From positions 1,612,001-1,676,000 of the forward strand of contig NZ_JARUBN010000001.1 of the NCBI RefSeq assembly GCF_029626265.1: a stretch of DNA of 64,000 nt, written 5' to 3'. The position numbers were made by a program, and so were the translations under genes. Of this stretch, positions 17,869 to 24,908 are shown one piece after another; the first letter of the stretch is position 1, and every line of letters begins with the position of its first letter. The notes under the pieces are model-generated. The model had not been told where the DNA came from, searched no databases, and saw nothing but the letters and a program-made list of their open reading frames with translations. This stretch comes from Micromonospora sp. WMMD1102 (GTDB lineage Bacteria > Actinomycetota > Actinomycetes > Mycobacteriales > Micromonosporaceae).

Positions 17869-19385
17869 TGCCCCGCCGGGACCGCCGCGCGAAGCCTTTC
17901 CCGTAGCCTGACCTGTGCTTTCGACCACTCGTCGGCGAGCATCACGTACTGCACGGTGTCCCGCCACGAGCCGTCCGGCCGGATCCGGTGCCGCCGCAGC
18001 ACCGCCTCCCGGGTGGCGCCGAGCCGCTCGATGGCACGCTGCGAGCGCTCGTTGCGGATGTCGGTGTGCCAGACCACCCGCTCGGCGCCCAGCTCGTCGA
18101 AGGCCCGGGTCAGCAGCAGCAGTTTCGCCTCGGTGTTCACCCCGGTACGCCACCAGCGCCGGCCCAGCCAGGTGTGCCCGATCGCGACGCGGCGGTGCTC
18201 GGGGTCGATCTCGTAGTAGGAGGTGGTCCCGACCACCTCGCCGGTCGTCGCGTCGAGCTGCACCCACGGCACCCGCTCGCCCCGCCAGTGCGCGTCCAGG
18301 GCGGTCCGGACGATCCCGGCCATCCCGGCCGGGTCGGCCGGCTGGGCGACGGACAGGTGCGGCCAGACCTCCGGGTCGCGGCTGGCGGCGTAGAGGGCGT
18401 CGACGTGCGACTCGGCCAGCGGGGCGAGCCGGACGTGGATGCCCGCCATCGGCGCCGGGGTGTGCCAGGGGGAGCGTTCCGGGCGCAGGTACGCCGGCAG
18501 CGGGGCGGTCACCCCGGCGTCCGGCTCGGGCCGCCCGGCGACGGTACGCAGCGGCAGCACCCCGGCCCAGTGCGGCAGGTCGTAGTCGTCGGGCTCGTCG
18601 TGCGCGTTCCCGGTGCGGGTACGCAGCGACACCTCGGACAGCGGCAGCGCGAGTACGGCTGTCTTCGCGAGTTCCCGGCGGCTCGGCGGCCGGCTGTCGG
18701 CACTGCGTCCCCGGCCGACCTTCTCGACGAGGGCGGTGAGCACGTGCCGCTTCTCCGCCTCGTCGGTGACCAGGTGGGCGGTGCCGTGCGCGACCAGGGA
18801 ACGGTAGTTGGCGCTGTGGTGGAAGTGGGACCGTCCGTAGATCAGCCCGTCGAGCTGGGTGACCGCGACGCAGACCGGCAGGCCGCCGTCGCCCCGGGCG
18901 GCCAGCAGCGGCCGGCTGCCGGTCGAGCCGTGCAGGTAGAGCGTCTCGCCGACCCGTACGTGCAGGGTGGGCAGGATCCGGGGTTCACCGTCCACGGTGA
19001 ATCCGAGGTGGCAGTGGTACGCCTCGTCGAGCAGGTCGTGCGCGGCGTCCCGCCGGTAGTTCATCTTCGACCGGTCCCGGCTGGCGACGGTCCGCCGGGT
19101 CTGCGGATACGTCCGGGACCCCGCCGGCTGCGGCTGCGGCTGACTCGGCATCTGTGCCGGTGCCAGTGCCTGACCTTGCGTCTGGGGCTGGGGCTGCGTC
19201 TGGGGCTGGGGCTGCGTCTGGGGCTGGGGCTGCGTCTGGGGCTGGGGCTGCGTCTGGGGCTGGGGCTGCGTCTGGGGCTGGGGCTGCGTCTGGGGCTGGG
19301 GCTGCGTCTGGGGCTGGGGCTGCGTCTGGGGCTGGGGCTGCGTCTGGGGCTGGGGCTGCGTCTGGGGCTGGGGCTGCTCGGCCAT
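17865..19385 (-). CDS. Fusion of PNPOx-like flavin-binding domain and GNAT acetyltransferase, with Pro/Gln repeat at the N-terminus
   Basis: Two-domain protein of 506 residues. Residues 1-90 are low-complexity: after MAE come eleven QPQPQT units. Residues about 95-305 are a split-barrel pyridoxamine-5'-phosphate-oxidase-like domain of the NimA/flavin-nucleotide-binding type (HCHLGFTVDGEPRILPT, LYLHGSTGSRPLLAA, SHFHHSANYRSLVAHG). Residues about 340-490 are a RimJ/RimL-type GNAT domain (GTTSYYEIDPEHRRVAIGHTW, VNTEAKLLLLTRAFDELGAERV, NERSQRAIERLGA). This fusion order is known in actinomycetes but its substrate is not. The ATG lies 38 bases from the divergent MocR gene, which probably regulates it. 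It overlaps leuE, suggesting modification plus export of an amino-acid-like compound; that is inference. Confidence 0.88.
   Translation of the reverse strand: MAEQPQPQTQPQPQTQPQPQTQPQPQTQPQPQTQPQPQTQPQPQTQPQPQTQPQPQTQPQPQTQPQPQTQGQALAPAQMPSQPQPQPAGSRTYPQTRRTVASRDRSKMNYRRDAAHDLLDEAYHCHLGFTVDGEPRILPTLHVRVGETLYLHGSTGSRPLLAARGDGGLPVCVAVTQLDGLIYGRSHFHHSANYRSLVAHGTAHLVTDEAEKRHVLTALVEKVGRGRSADSRPPSRRELAKTAVLALPLSEVSLRTRTGNAHDEPDDYDLPHWAGVLPLRTVAGRPEPDAGVTAPLPAYLRPERSPWHTPAPMAGIHVRLAPLAESHVDALYAASRDPEVWPHLSVAQPADPAGMAGIVRTALDAHWRGERVPWVQLDATTGEVVGTTSYYEIDPEHRRVAIGHTWLGRRWWRTGVNTEAKLLLLTRAFDELGAERVVWHTDIRNERSQRAIERLGATREAVLRRHRIRPDGSWRDTVQYVMLADEWSKAQVRLRERLRAAVPAGQ
19181..19378 (-). repeat. Eleven-copy 18-bp coding tandem repeat
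   Basis: The + strand unit is TCTGGGGCTGGGGCTGCG, repeated eleven times with no internal mismatch; only the last two bases of the final copy differ. In the gene it encodes QPQPQT units. Because the unit is six codons, copy-number change keeps the reading frame. The perfect identity suggests recent expansion or ongoing homogenisation, so copy number is likely to vary between strains. All six frames are open through it, which produces spurious repeat ORFs. Confidence 0.95.
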
Positions 19386-19399
19386 TGTGCGTCCGCTCT

Positions 19400-19413
19400 T
19401 TGTTCTAGTACAA
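19400..19413. promoter_or_regulatory. Near-palindrome in divergent promoter region
   Basis: TTGTTCTAGTACAA is an inverted repeat with one mismatched pair, in the 38-base gap between the PNPOx-GNAT gene and the MocR gene. On the + strand it overlaps TACAAT (19408-19413), a good -10 hexamer 10 bases before the MocR GTG. It is a candidate MocR binding site that could set both promoters. Candidate only. Confidence 0.45.
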
Positions 19414-19423
19414 TCTGACAACT

Positions 19424-20767
19424 GTGACAGCACATTATCAGATCGCCGGGGCGACGGCGGCCGAGATTTCGGCCAGCGTGGAGGCGGGAGTCCGCACCGG
19501 AGAGCTGCCGGCCGGTGCCGGGCTGCCCGCCGTCCGGGCGCTCGCCCAGCGGCTCGGAGTCAGCCCGGGAACGGTCGCCAAGGCGTACCAGGGGCTTCGT
19601 CAGCGTGGCGTGGTGGAGACCGCCGGTCGCAACGGCACCCGGATCCGCCCGACGCCACCTGTCACCGGCCGGCGGGCCGCGCTGCGACTGCCCGCGCCGC
19701 CCGGCGCGCTCGACCTCTCGGTCGGCGAGCCCGACCCGGCGCTGCTGCCGCCGATCGGCCCACACCTGGCCGCGCTGGCCGAGACCGCGGGTGCCCCGGT
19801 CAACTACCGGGACGGCGGCCTGCTCCCCGAACTCGTCGAGGCGGCCCGGGAGCGGCTGGCCGCCGACGGGGTGCCGGTCGAGGCGGTGACGGTGACCGGC
19901 GGCGCGTCGGACGCCATCGAGCTGCTGCTGCTGGGCAACCTGAGCCCCGGCGACGCGGTCGCGATCGAGGACCCGGGCTGGGCCAACACCATCGACCTGG
20001 TGGCCACCCTCGGGCTGCGGGCGGTGCCGATGCCTGTCGACGACGCCGGTCCCACCCCGGCCGGGCTGCGCGCCGCACTTGCCGCCGGAGCCCGGGCCGT
20101 GCTGGTGACCAGCCGGGCACAGAACCCGACCGGGGCGGTGGTCACCGCGGCGCGGGCGGCGGCGCTGCGGACGGAACTCGCCGGCCACCCGGACGTACTC
20201 CTCGTCGAGGACGACCACGCCGCCGAGCTGTCCGTCGAGCCGCTGCACACCCTGGCCGGCGCCACCGGAAGCTGGGCCTTCGTCCGGTCGGCCAGCAAGC
20301 CGTACGGGCCGGACCTGCGGCTGGCCGTGCTGGCCGGCGACGAGGTGACAGTGGCCCGGGTGGCGGGGCGGCTGCGGGTCTGCTCCGGCTGGGTCTCCAC
20401 GCTGCTGCAACGGCTCACCCTCGCGCTGTGGCGGGACCCGGCGGTCGCCGAACGGATCGCGCTGGCCCGGCGGAGTTACGCCGGGCGGGTGACCGCGCTG
20501 CGTGCCGCGCTCGCCGAGCGGGGACTGACCGGGCACGGGCGTACCGGGATCAACGTCTGGTTGCCGGTCTCCGACGAGACTCGGGCGGTCGCGGTGCTGC
20601 GCGACGCCGGCTACGTGGTGGCGCCCGGCTCGCTGTTCCGGCTGGCCAGCGCCCCGGGAATCCGGATCACGGTGAGCCCGCTCGCCGAGCCGGACATCAC
20701 CCCCCTGGCCGACGCCATAACCCAAGCCACCACCCCCACCACCACCCCCACCCCACTGAGCGCCTGA
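19424..20767 (+). CDS. MocR/GabR-family transcriptional regulator (GntR HTH + aminotransferase domain)
   Basis: 447 residues. An N-terminal GntR winged helix (about 5-70; LPAVRALAQRLGVSPGTVAKAYQ) is joined to a class I aminotransferase-fold domain (about 85-440). The PLP lysine is in SASKPYGPDLRLAVLAG, and AQNPTGAVV and EDDHAAEL are the usual PLP-site stretches. MocR proteins sense PLP, or a PLP adduct with an amino compound, and usually control an adjacent divergent gene. Here that is the PNPOx-GNAT/leuE operon. GTG start with almost no leader. Its sensed ligand is unknown. Confidence 0.9.
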   Translation: MTAHYQIAGATAAEISASVEAGVRTGELPAGAGLPAVRALAQRLGVSPGTVAKAYQGLRQRGVVETAGRNGTRIRPTPPVTGRRAALRLPAPPGALDLSVGEPDPALLPPIGPHLAALAETAGAPVNYRDGGLLPELVEAARERLAADGVPVEAVTVTGGASDAIELLLLGNLSPGDAVAIEDPGWANTIDLVATLGLRAVPMPVDDAGPTPAGLRAALAAGARAVLVTSRAQNPTGAVVTAARAAALRTELAGHPDVLLVEDDHAAELSVEPLHTLAGATGSWAFVRSASKPYGPDLRLAVLAGDEVTVARVAGRLRVCSGWVSTLLQRLTLALWRDPAVAERIALARRSYAGRVTALRAALAERGLTGHGRTGINVWLPVSDETRAVAVLRDAGYVVAPGSLFRLASAPGIRITVSPLAEPDITPLADAITQATTPTTTPTPLSA

Positions 20768-20782
20768 CCCACCCCGGTCGGT

Positions 20783-20837
20783 CAAGATTCTTGTTGATCC
20801 GTGGTCAGCAGCTCGCCACGGATCAACAAGAATCTTG
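20783..20837. repeat. Perfect 22-bp inverted repeat
   Basis: Two 22-base arms (20783-20804 and 20816-20837; left arm begins CAAGATTCTTGTTGATCC) are exact reverse complements around an 11-base loop. It lies between the MocR gene and udgX, both read rightwards, with no T-run after it. It could fold into a transcript hairpin that ends or stabilises the MocR mRNA, or be one copy of a dispersed palindromic repeat. Its AT content is well above that of the neighbourhood. Confidence 0.85.
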
Positions 20838-20899
20838 CCGGCCCGCCACGCCGGGCGGGCTCGGTGCGTGAGGCCGGGGTGGCGGGTAGAACATGCGCT

Positions 20900-21598
20900 A
20901 TGGCTGAGACGGAGACCGCTCCCGGAGCGCAGGAGTTCATCCCACCCGACGCCGGCAGCCTGGCCGAGCTGCGCGACGCGGCCGGCGGCTGCCGGGGCTG
21001 CGAGCTGCACCGGGACGCCACCCAGACGGTCTTCGGCCGGGGCGACGAGCACGCCCGGGTGGTCTTCGTCGGCGAGCAGCCCGGCGACGTGGAGGACCAG
21101 AAGGGACTGCCGTTCGTCGGGCCGGCCGGGCACCTGCTGCGGCGGGCCGTCGACGAGGCGGGCATCGACCCCGCCCAGCTCTACATCACCAACGCGGTCA
21201 AGCACTTCAGGTTCGAGATGCGCGGCAAGCGCCGGCTGCACAAGACACCGGACCGGGTGCACATCGTCGCCTGCCGGCCCTGGCTGGTCGCCGAGTTCGC
21301 CCGGCTGCACCCCGAGGTCGTGGTGGTGCTCGGCGCGACGGCTGCCAAGGCGCTGCTCGGCCCGTCGTTCCGGGTCACCCAGTCCCGTGGCGTGATCCTG
21401 CCCTGGCCCGAGTCCGCGCAGCGGCCACAGGACTTCGCGAAGGTGCCGGTCGGGCCGACCGGACAACAGGAGTCGGTCGCGCCGACCCGGCTGGTCGCCA
21501 CCATCCACCCGTCCGCGGTGCTTCGGGCCGACGACCGGGACGCCGCGTACGCCGGTCTGGTCGCCGACCTGTTGGTGGTGGCCGGCGCCCTCGGCTGA
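20900..21598 (+). CDS. udgX: Uracil-DNA glycosylase UdgX (covalent uracil-DNA binding)
   Basis: 232 residues, family 4-related Fe-S uracil-DNA glycosylase of the UdgX type. Motif A reads GEQPGDVED (58-66), followed by GLPFVGPAG. The UdgX-specific loop is K110-R-R-L-H114 within MRGKRRLHKTP; the histidine is the residue that forms a covalent bond to the deoxyribose after uracil release in characterised UdgX. The usual loop is KRRIH, so Ile is Leu here. HPSAVLR is the C-terminal motif. Cluster cysteines are visible at C31, C34 and C125; at the place where family 4 has a KC pair this protein has KHF. The ATG at 20900 is chosen because upstream codons fall in the inverted repeat. Confidence 0.9.
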   Translation: MAETETAPGAQEFIPPDAGSLAELRDAAGGCRGCELHRDATQTVFGRGDEHARVVFVGEQPGDVEDQKGLPFVGPAGHLLRRAVDEAGIDPAQLYITNAVKHFRFEMRGKRRLHKTPDRVHIVACRPWLVAEFARLHPEVVVVLGATAAKALLGPSFRVTQSRGVILPWPESAQRPQDFAKVPVGPTGQQESVAPTRLVATIHPSAVLRADDRDAAYAGLVADLLVVAGALG

Positions 21599-21650
21599 GC
21601 CGGAGGACGGCGGGTTGGGCCCCGTGCGTCGCCGGGGCAGACTGACCGGC

Positions 21651-22793
21651 ATGGAACAGCACCTCTACGAGCCCGTGCACGAGGAGTTCCGCGAGCTGTG
21701 CCGGGCGTTCCTGGCCCGCGAGGCGGTGCCGCACCACGACCGGTGGGAGTCCGCCGGCATCGTGGACCGCGAGGTGTGGCGCCGGGCCGGTGCCGCCGGG
21801 CTGCTCGGGACGGACATCCCCGAGGAGTACGGCGGCGGCGGCCAGCGCGACTTCCGGTTCAACGCCGTACTCGTCGAGGAGATCGTGGCCAGTGGCTGCT
21901 CGGGGCTCGGATTCGGGCTGCACAACGACGTGGTGGCGCCGTACCTGAGCGAGTTGGCCACCGAGGCGCAGCGGGCGCGCTGGCTGCCCGGCTTCTGCGC
22001 GGGCGACATCGTCACCGCGATCGCGATGAGCGAGCCCGGCGCCGGCTCCGACCTGGCCGGGATCCGCACCACCGCGACCCGGGACGGCGACGACTACGTC
22101 CTGGACGGCCAGAAGACCTTCATCACCAACGGCGAGCTGGCCGACCTCGTCGTGGTGGTGGCGAAGACCGCGCCGGAGCGGGGCGCGCACGGGGTGAGCC
22201 TGCTGGTGGTCGAGCGCGGCACGCCCGGGTTCACCCGGGGCCGCCGGCTGGCCAAGGTCGGCCTGAGGGCCAACGACACGGCCGAACTCTTCTTCGACGG
22301 GTGCCGGGTGCCGGCGGCCAACCTGCTAGGCGTGCAGAACAGGGGCTTCTACCACCTGATGGCGAACCTGCCCCGGGAACGGCTCGGCATCGCGGTCGCG
22401 GCGGTCGCCGCCGCCGAGCGGCTGCTCGCGGTCACCCTGGAACACGCCCGGTCCAGGGAGGCGTTCGGGCAGCCGATCGGGGCGTTCCAGCACAACAGGT
22501 TCCTCCTCGCCGAGCTGGCCACCGAGGTCACCGTCGCCCGGACGTTCCTGAACCACTGTGTCGCCGAGCACAATGCCGGCCGGCTGACCGCCGTGGACGC
22601 GGCGAAGGTGAAGTGGTGGACCACCGAGTTGCAGAACCGGGTCGCCGACCGCTGCGTGCAACTGCACGGCGGCTACGGCTACATGCTGGAGTACCCGGTC
22701 GCCCGGGCCTGGCTGGACGGGCGGGTGCAGACCATCTACGGCGGTACGACCGAGATCATGAAGGAGATCATCGGCCGCGATCTGGGCCTGTGA
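21651..22793 (+). CDS. Acyl-CoA dehydrogenase
   Basis: FAD-dependent acyl-CoA dehydrogenase, 380 residues, normal length. FAD and substrate motifs are AMSEPGAGSDLAGIRTTA, FITNGELADLVVV, RSREAFGQPIGAFQ, QLHGGYGYM and IYGGTTEIMKEII. The position that holds the catalytic Glu in medium-chain enzymes (YEG) is Gly here, so the base is probably the Glu in NLPRERLGI, as in long-chain and isovaleryl-CoA dehydrogenases. Substrate is therefore a long or branched acyl-CoA by inference. It stands alone between udgX and an MFS gene. Confidence 0.93.
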   Translation: MEQHLYEPVHEEFRELCRAFLAREAVPHHDRWESAGIVDREVWRRAGAAGLLGTDIPEEYGGGGQRDFRFNAVLVEEIVASGCSGLGFGLHNDVVAPYLSELATEAQRARWLPGFCAGDIVTAIAMSEPGAGSDLAGIRTTATRDGDDYVLDGQKTFITNGELADLVVVVAKTAPERGAHGVSLLVVERGTPGFTRGRRLAKVGLRANDTAELFFDGCRVPAANLLGVQNRGFYHLMANLPRERLGIAVAAVAAAERLLAVTLEHARSREAFGQPIGAFQHNRFLLAELATEVTVARTFLNHCVAEHNAGRLTAVDAAKVKWWTTELQNRVADRCVQLHGGYGYMLEYPVARAWLDGRVQTIYGGTTEIMKEIIGRDLGL

Positions 22794-22963
22794 CGGCGGC
22801 CGGGCGGGTTGCGCCCTCGGCGAATCGGGGTTGAAGAGTTCCCGGCGGGCGTGCTTCGATCCGCGGGTAAGGATGGCCCCGCCCACCGCTCCTTGCCGCG
22901 GCTGACGGGTGCCGCCCGGCGCCTGGCGGTGGCGGGTCCGGACGGGGGACGGGAGCGGCCTGC

Positions 22964-24448
22964 ATGGCGACGGAACTGCGCACCGGAGTCGACGCCCGAC
23001 CCGTCGGGGCGGCACCCCTCGACGTACGCCGGGTCCAGCGGCGCACCCTGCTGCTGCTCTGCCTCACCCAGGTAATCGGCGGCACCGGGATGACCATCGG
23101 GATGACCGTCGGCGTGCTGCTCGGTGCCCGACTCGGCGGCACCGCGGTCTCCGGCCTGGTGCAGAGCGCCTCGGTGGTCGGCGGCGCGCTGCTCGCCCTG
23201 CCGGTGAGCCGGATCATGCGTACCGGCGGGCGGCGCTCGGGGCTGGCGGTCGCGTACCTGGCCGGTGCGCTGGGCGGGGTCCTGATCGTCGTCGCGGCGA
23301 TGCTGGAGTGGGTGCCGCTGCTCTTCGTCGGCGCGGTGTTCTTCGGCGGCGGGACGACCGCCGGGCTCCAGGCCCGGTACGCCGCCGTCGACCTGGCCGA
23401 GCCGACCCGCCGGGGGCGGCACCTGTCGATCGCCGTCTGGGCCACCACCATCGGCGCGGTCACCGCCCCGAACCTCGCCGCGCCGGCCGACCGGGCGCTG
23501 GCCTGGACCGGGGTACCCGTGCTGGCCGGCCCGTTCGTCTTCAGCGTGCTCGCCTTCGTGCTGGCTGCCGGCGTACTCCTGGTGTTCCTCCGGCCCGACC
23601 CGCTGCTGACCGCGCGCCGGCTCGCGGCGGCCGGTGCCAACGGCGCCGCGGCGACCGGCACCCCCGTCGACGGTGCCGGGACCACCGCCACCGCTGCCGA
23701 CGGCGTTCCCGGCGGCGGCGTTCCCAGCAGTGGCGCGCCCGGCGGCGGCGTTCCCGGCAGCGGGGTTTCCGGCGCCGGTGCTCCGGGCAGTGGCGCGCCC
23801 GCCAGCGGTGCGCCGGGCAAGGGGGCGCGGGCCGGGCGGGACGAGGGGCTGCGCGGCGCGCTGCGGGTGGTCCGGGACCTGCCGGCCGCCCGGCTCGGCA
23901 TCTCCGCCGTCGCGATGGGGCACCTGGTGATGGTCGGGGTGATGGTGATGACCCCGGTACGCCTCGGCGAGTGGCACTCCGACGCCCACCTGCTCCGGGT
24001 GGTCGGCTTGGTCCTCAGCCTGCACATCGCCGGGATGTTCGCGCTCGCCCCGGTGGTCGGCTGGCTCACCGACCGGGTCGGCCGGCGGGCGGTGATCCTC
24101 GGCGGGCTCGGCCTGCTCCTGGTCGCCTGCGCGGTCGCCGGGACGGCCGGGCACGACACGGTCCGGATCTCGATCGGGCTCACCCTGCTCGGGCTGGGCT
24201 GGTCCGGGACCATGGTGGCCGGCTCGACCCTGCTGTCGGAGTCGGTGCCGGTCGAGGTGCGTCCGTCGGTGCAGGGGCTCTCCGACCTGACGATGGGGCT
24301 GGCCGGAGCGCTCGCCGGGGCGCTGAGCGGGTTTGTCATCCAGGTGGCCGGCTATCCCGTGCTCAACCTGCTGGCGGCGGTCGCCGTGGTGCCGCTGCTG
24401 GCGCTAGCGTTGCGGACGGCGCTGCCACGGGTACGCGCCGACGGGTGA
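22964..24448 (+). CDS. MFS transporter with long low-complexity central loop
   Basis: Twelve-segment major facilitator of 494 residues. The N-terminal half (about 25-212) and C-terminal half (about 300-485) are joined by an unusual 65-85 residue cytoplasmic loop of Gly, Ala, Ser, Pro and Thr, with repeated VPGGG and SGAPG. The loop between helices 8 and 9 reads GWLTDRVGRRAV, the MFS signature. ATG start. Substrate unknown; drug or metabolite efflux is the usual guess. It is 43 bases upstream of the DUF3046 gene. Confidence 0.85.
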   Translation: MATELRTGVDARPVGAAPLDVRRVQRRTLLLLCLTQVIGGTGMTIGMTVGVLLGARLGGTAVSGLVQSASVVGGALLALPVSRIMRTGGRRSGLAVAYLAGALGGVLIVVAAMLEWVPLLFVGAVFFGGGTTAGLQARYAAVDLAEPTRRGRHLSIAVWATTIGAVTAPNLAAPADRALAWTGVPVLAGPFVFSVLAFVLAAGVLLVFLRPDPLLTARRLAAAGANGAAATGTPVDGAGTTATAADGVPGGGVPSSGAPGGGVPGSGVSGAGAPGSGAPASGAPGKGARAGRDEGLRGALRVVRDLPAARLGISAVAMGHLVMVGVMVMTPVRLGEWHSDAHLLRVVGLVLSLHIAGMFALAPVVGWLTDRVGRRAVILGGLGLLLVACAVAGTAGHDTVRISIGLTLLGLGWSGTMVAGSTLLSESVPVEVRPSVQGLSDLTMGLAGALAGALSGFVIQVAGYPVLNLLAAVAVVPLLALALRTALPRVRADG

Positions 24449-24490
24449 GGCGACCGGGCCGGCGGGTCCGGGGTGGAGGGGGAGTTTCCG

Positions 24491-24691
24491 GTGCGGCTGA
24501 CAGACTTCTGGGCGCGGCTGGAGCAGGCGTTCGGTCCGGCGTACGCCGGCAGTATCGCCGCCGACCAGGTGTTGCCGCAGTTGGGTGGCCGGACCGTCCG
24601 GGAGGCGCTGGAGGCCGGCGAGGAGACCGTGGTGGTGTGGCGGGCGGTCTGCGCGGCGTACCCCGACCGGGTGCCGGCTCGGCTACGCTGA
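24491..24691 (+). CDS. DUF3046 protein
   Basis: 66 residues beginning VRLTDFWARLEQAFG, the DUF3046 signature, followed by LPQLGGRTVREALEAGE and VWRAVCAAY. This small protein of unknown function sits directly upstream of recA in many actinomycetes, as it does here. The GTG at 24491 is chosen over a GTG at 24473 because the family begins at MRLTDFW. Confidence 0.85.
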   Translation: MRLTDFWARLEQAFGPAYAGSIAADQVLPQLGGRTVREALEAGEETVVVWRAVCAAYPDRVPARLR

Positions 24692-24762
24692 CCCGTCGAT
24701 CGACGTACGTCTCCACGTGATCGCTTGGGCACTTACGGTAGTTTGGCGTGTCGTGTGTCGAG

Positions 24763-24778
24763 TCGTACACCTGTTCGG
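24763..24778. promoter_or_regulatory. LexA (SOS) box upstream of recA
   Basis: TCGTACACCTGTTCGG matches the actinobacterial SOS box TCGAAC-N4-GTTCGA at 10 of 12 fixed positions. It lies 146 bases before the recA ATG. LexA, encoded in this window, should repress recA from here. Confidence 0.8.
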
Positions 24779-24832
24779 CTATTGTCCACAGCGGGGTGCC
24801 CGTCCACAGGTCGCGGCCAGCCGGCTGTTTTC

Positions 24833-24854
24833 TGTCGGACCGAGCGCCTAGCGT
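24833..24854 (+). promoter_or_regulatory. PafBC-type (RecA-NDp-like) damage-inducible promoter motif
   Basis: TGTCGGAC-N8-TAGCGT fits the LexA-independent DNA-damage promoter of actinobacteria (TGTCRGTG-N8-TAnnnT) in spacing, in six of eight upstream bases and in the -10. Transcription would begin near 24861, where an in-frame GTG lies. recA is thus probably driven by two separate damage responses. Confidence 0.55.
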
Positions 24855-24908
24855 GTGCGCGTGACGAAAAGCTCAGCGAAGCAGCCGGCGAAGGCAGGGG
24901 TGGCAACC

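Noticed and set aside
19181..19378. Tandem repeat as a CRISPR array
   Set aside because: Units are contiguous without spacers and lie inside a coding region in frame.
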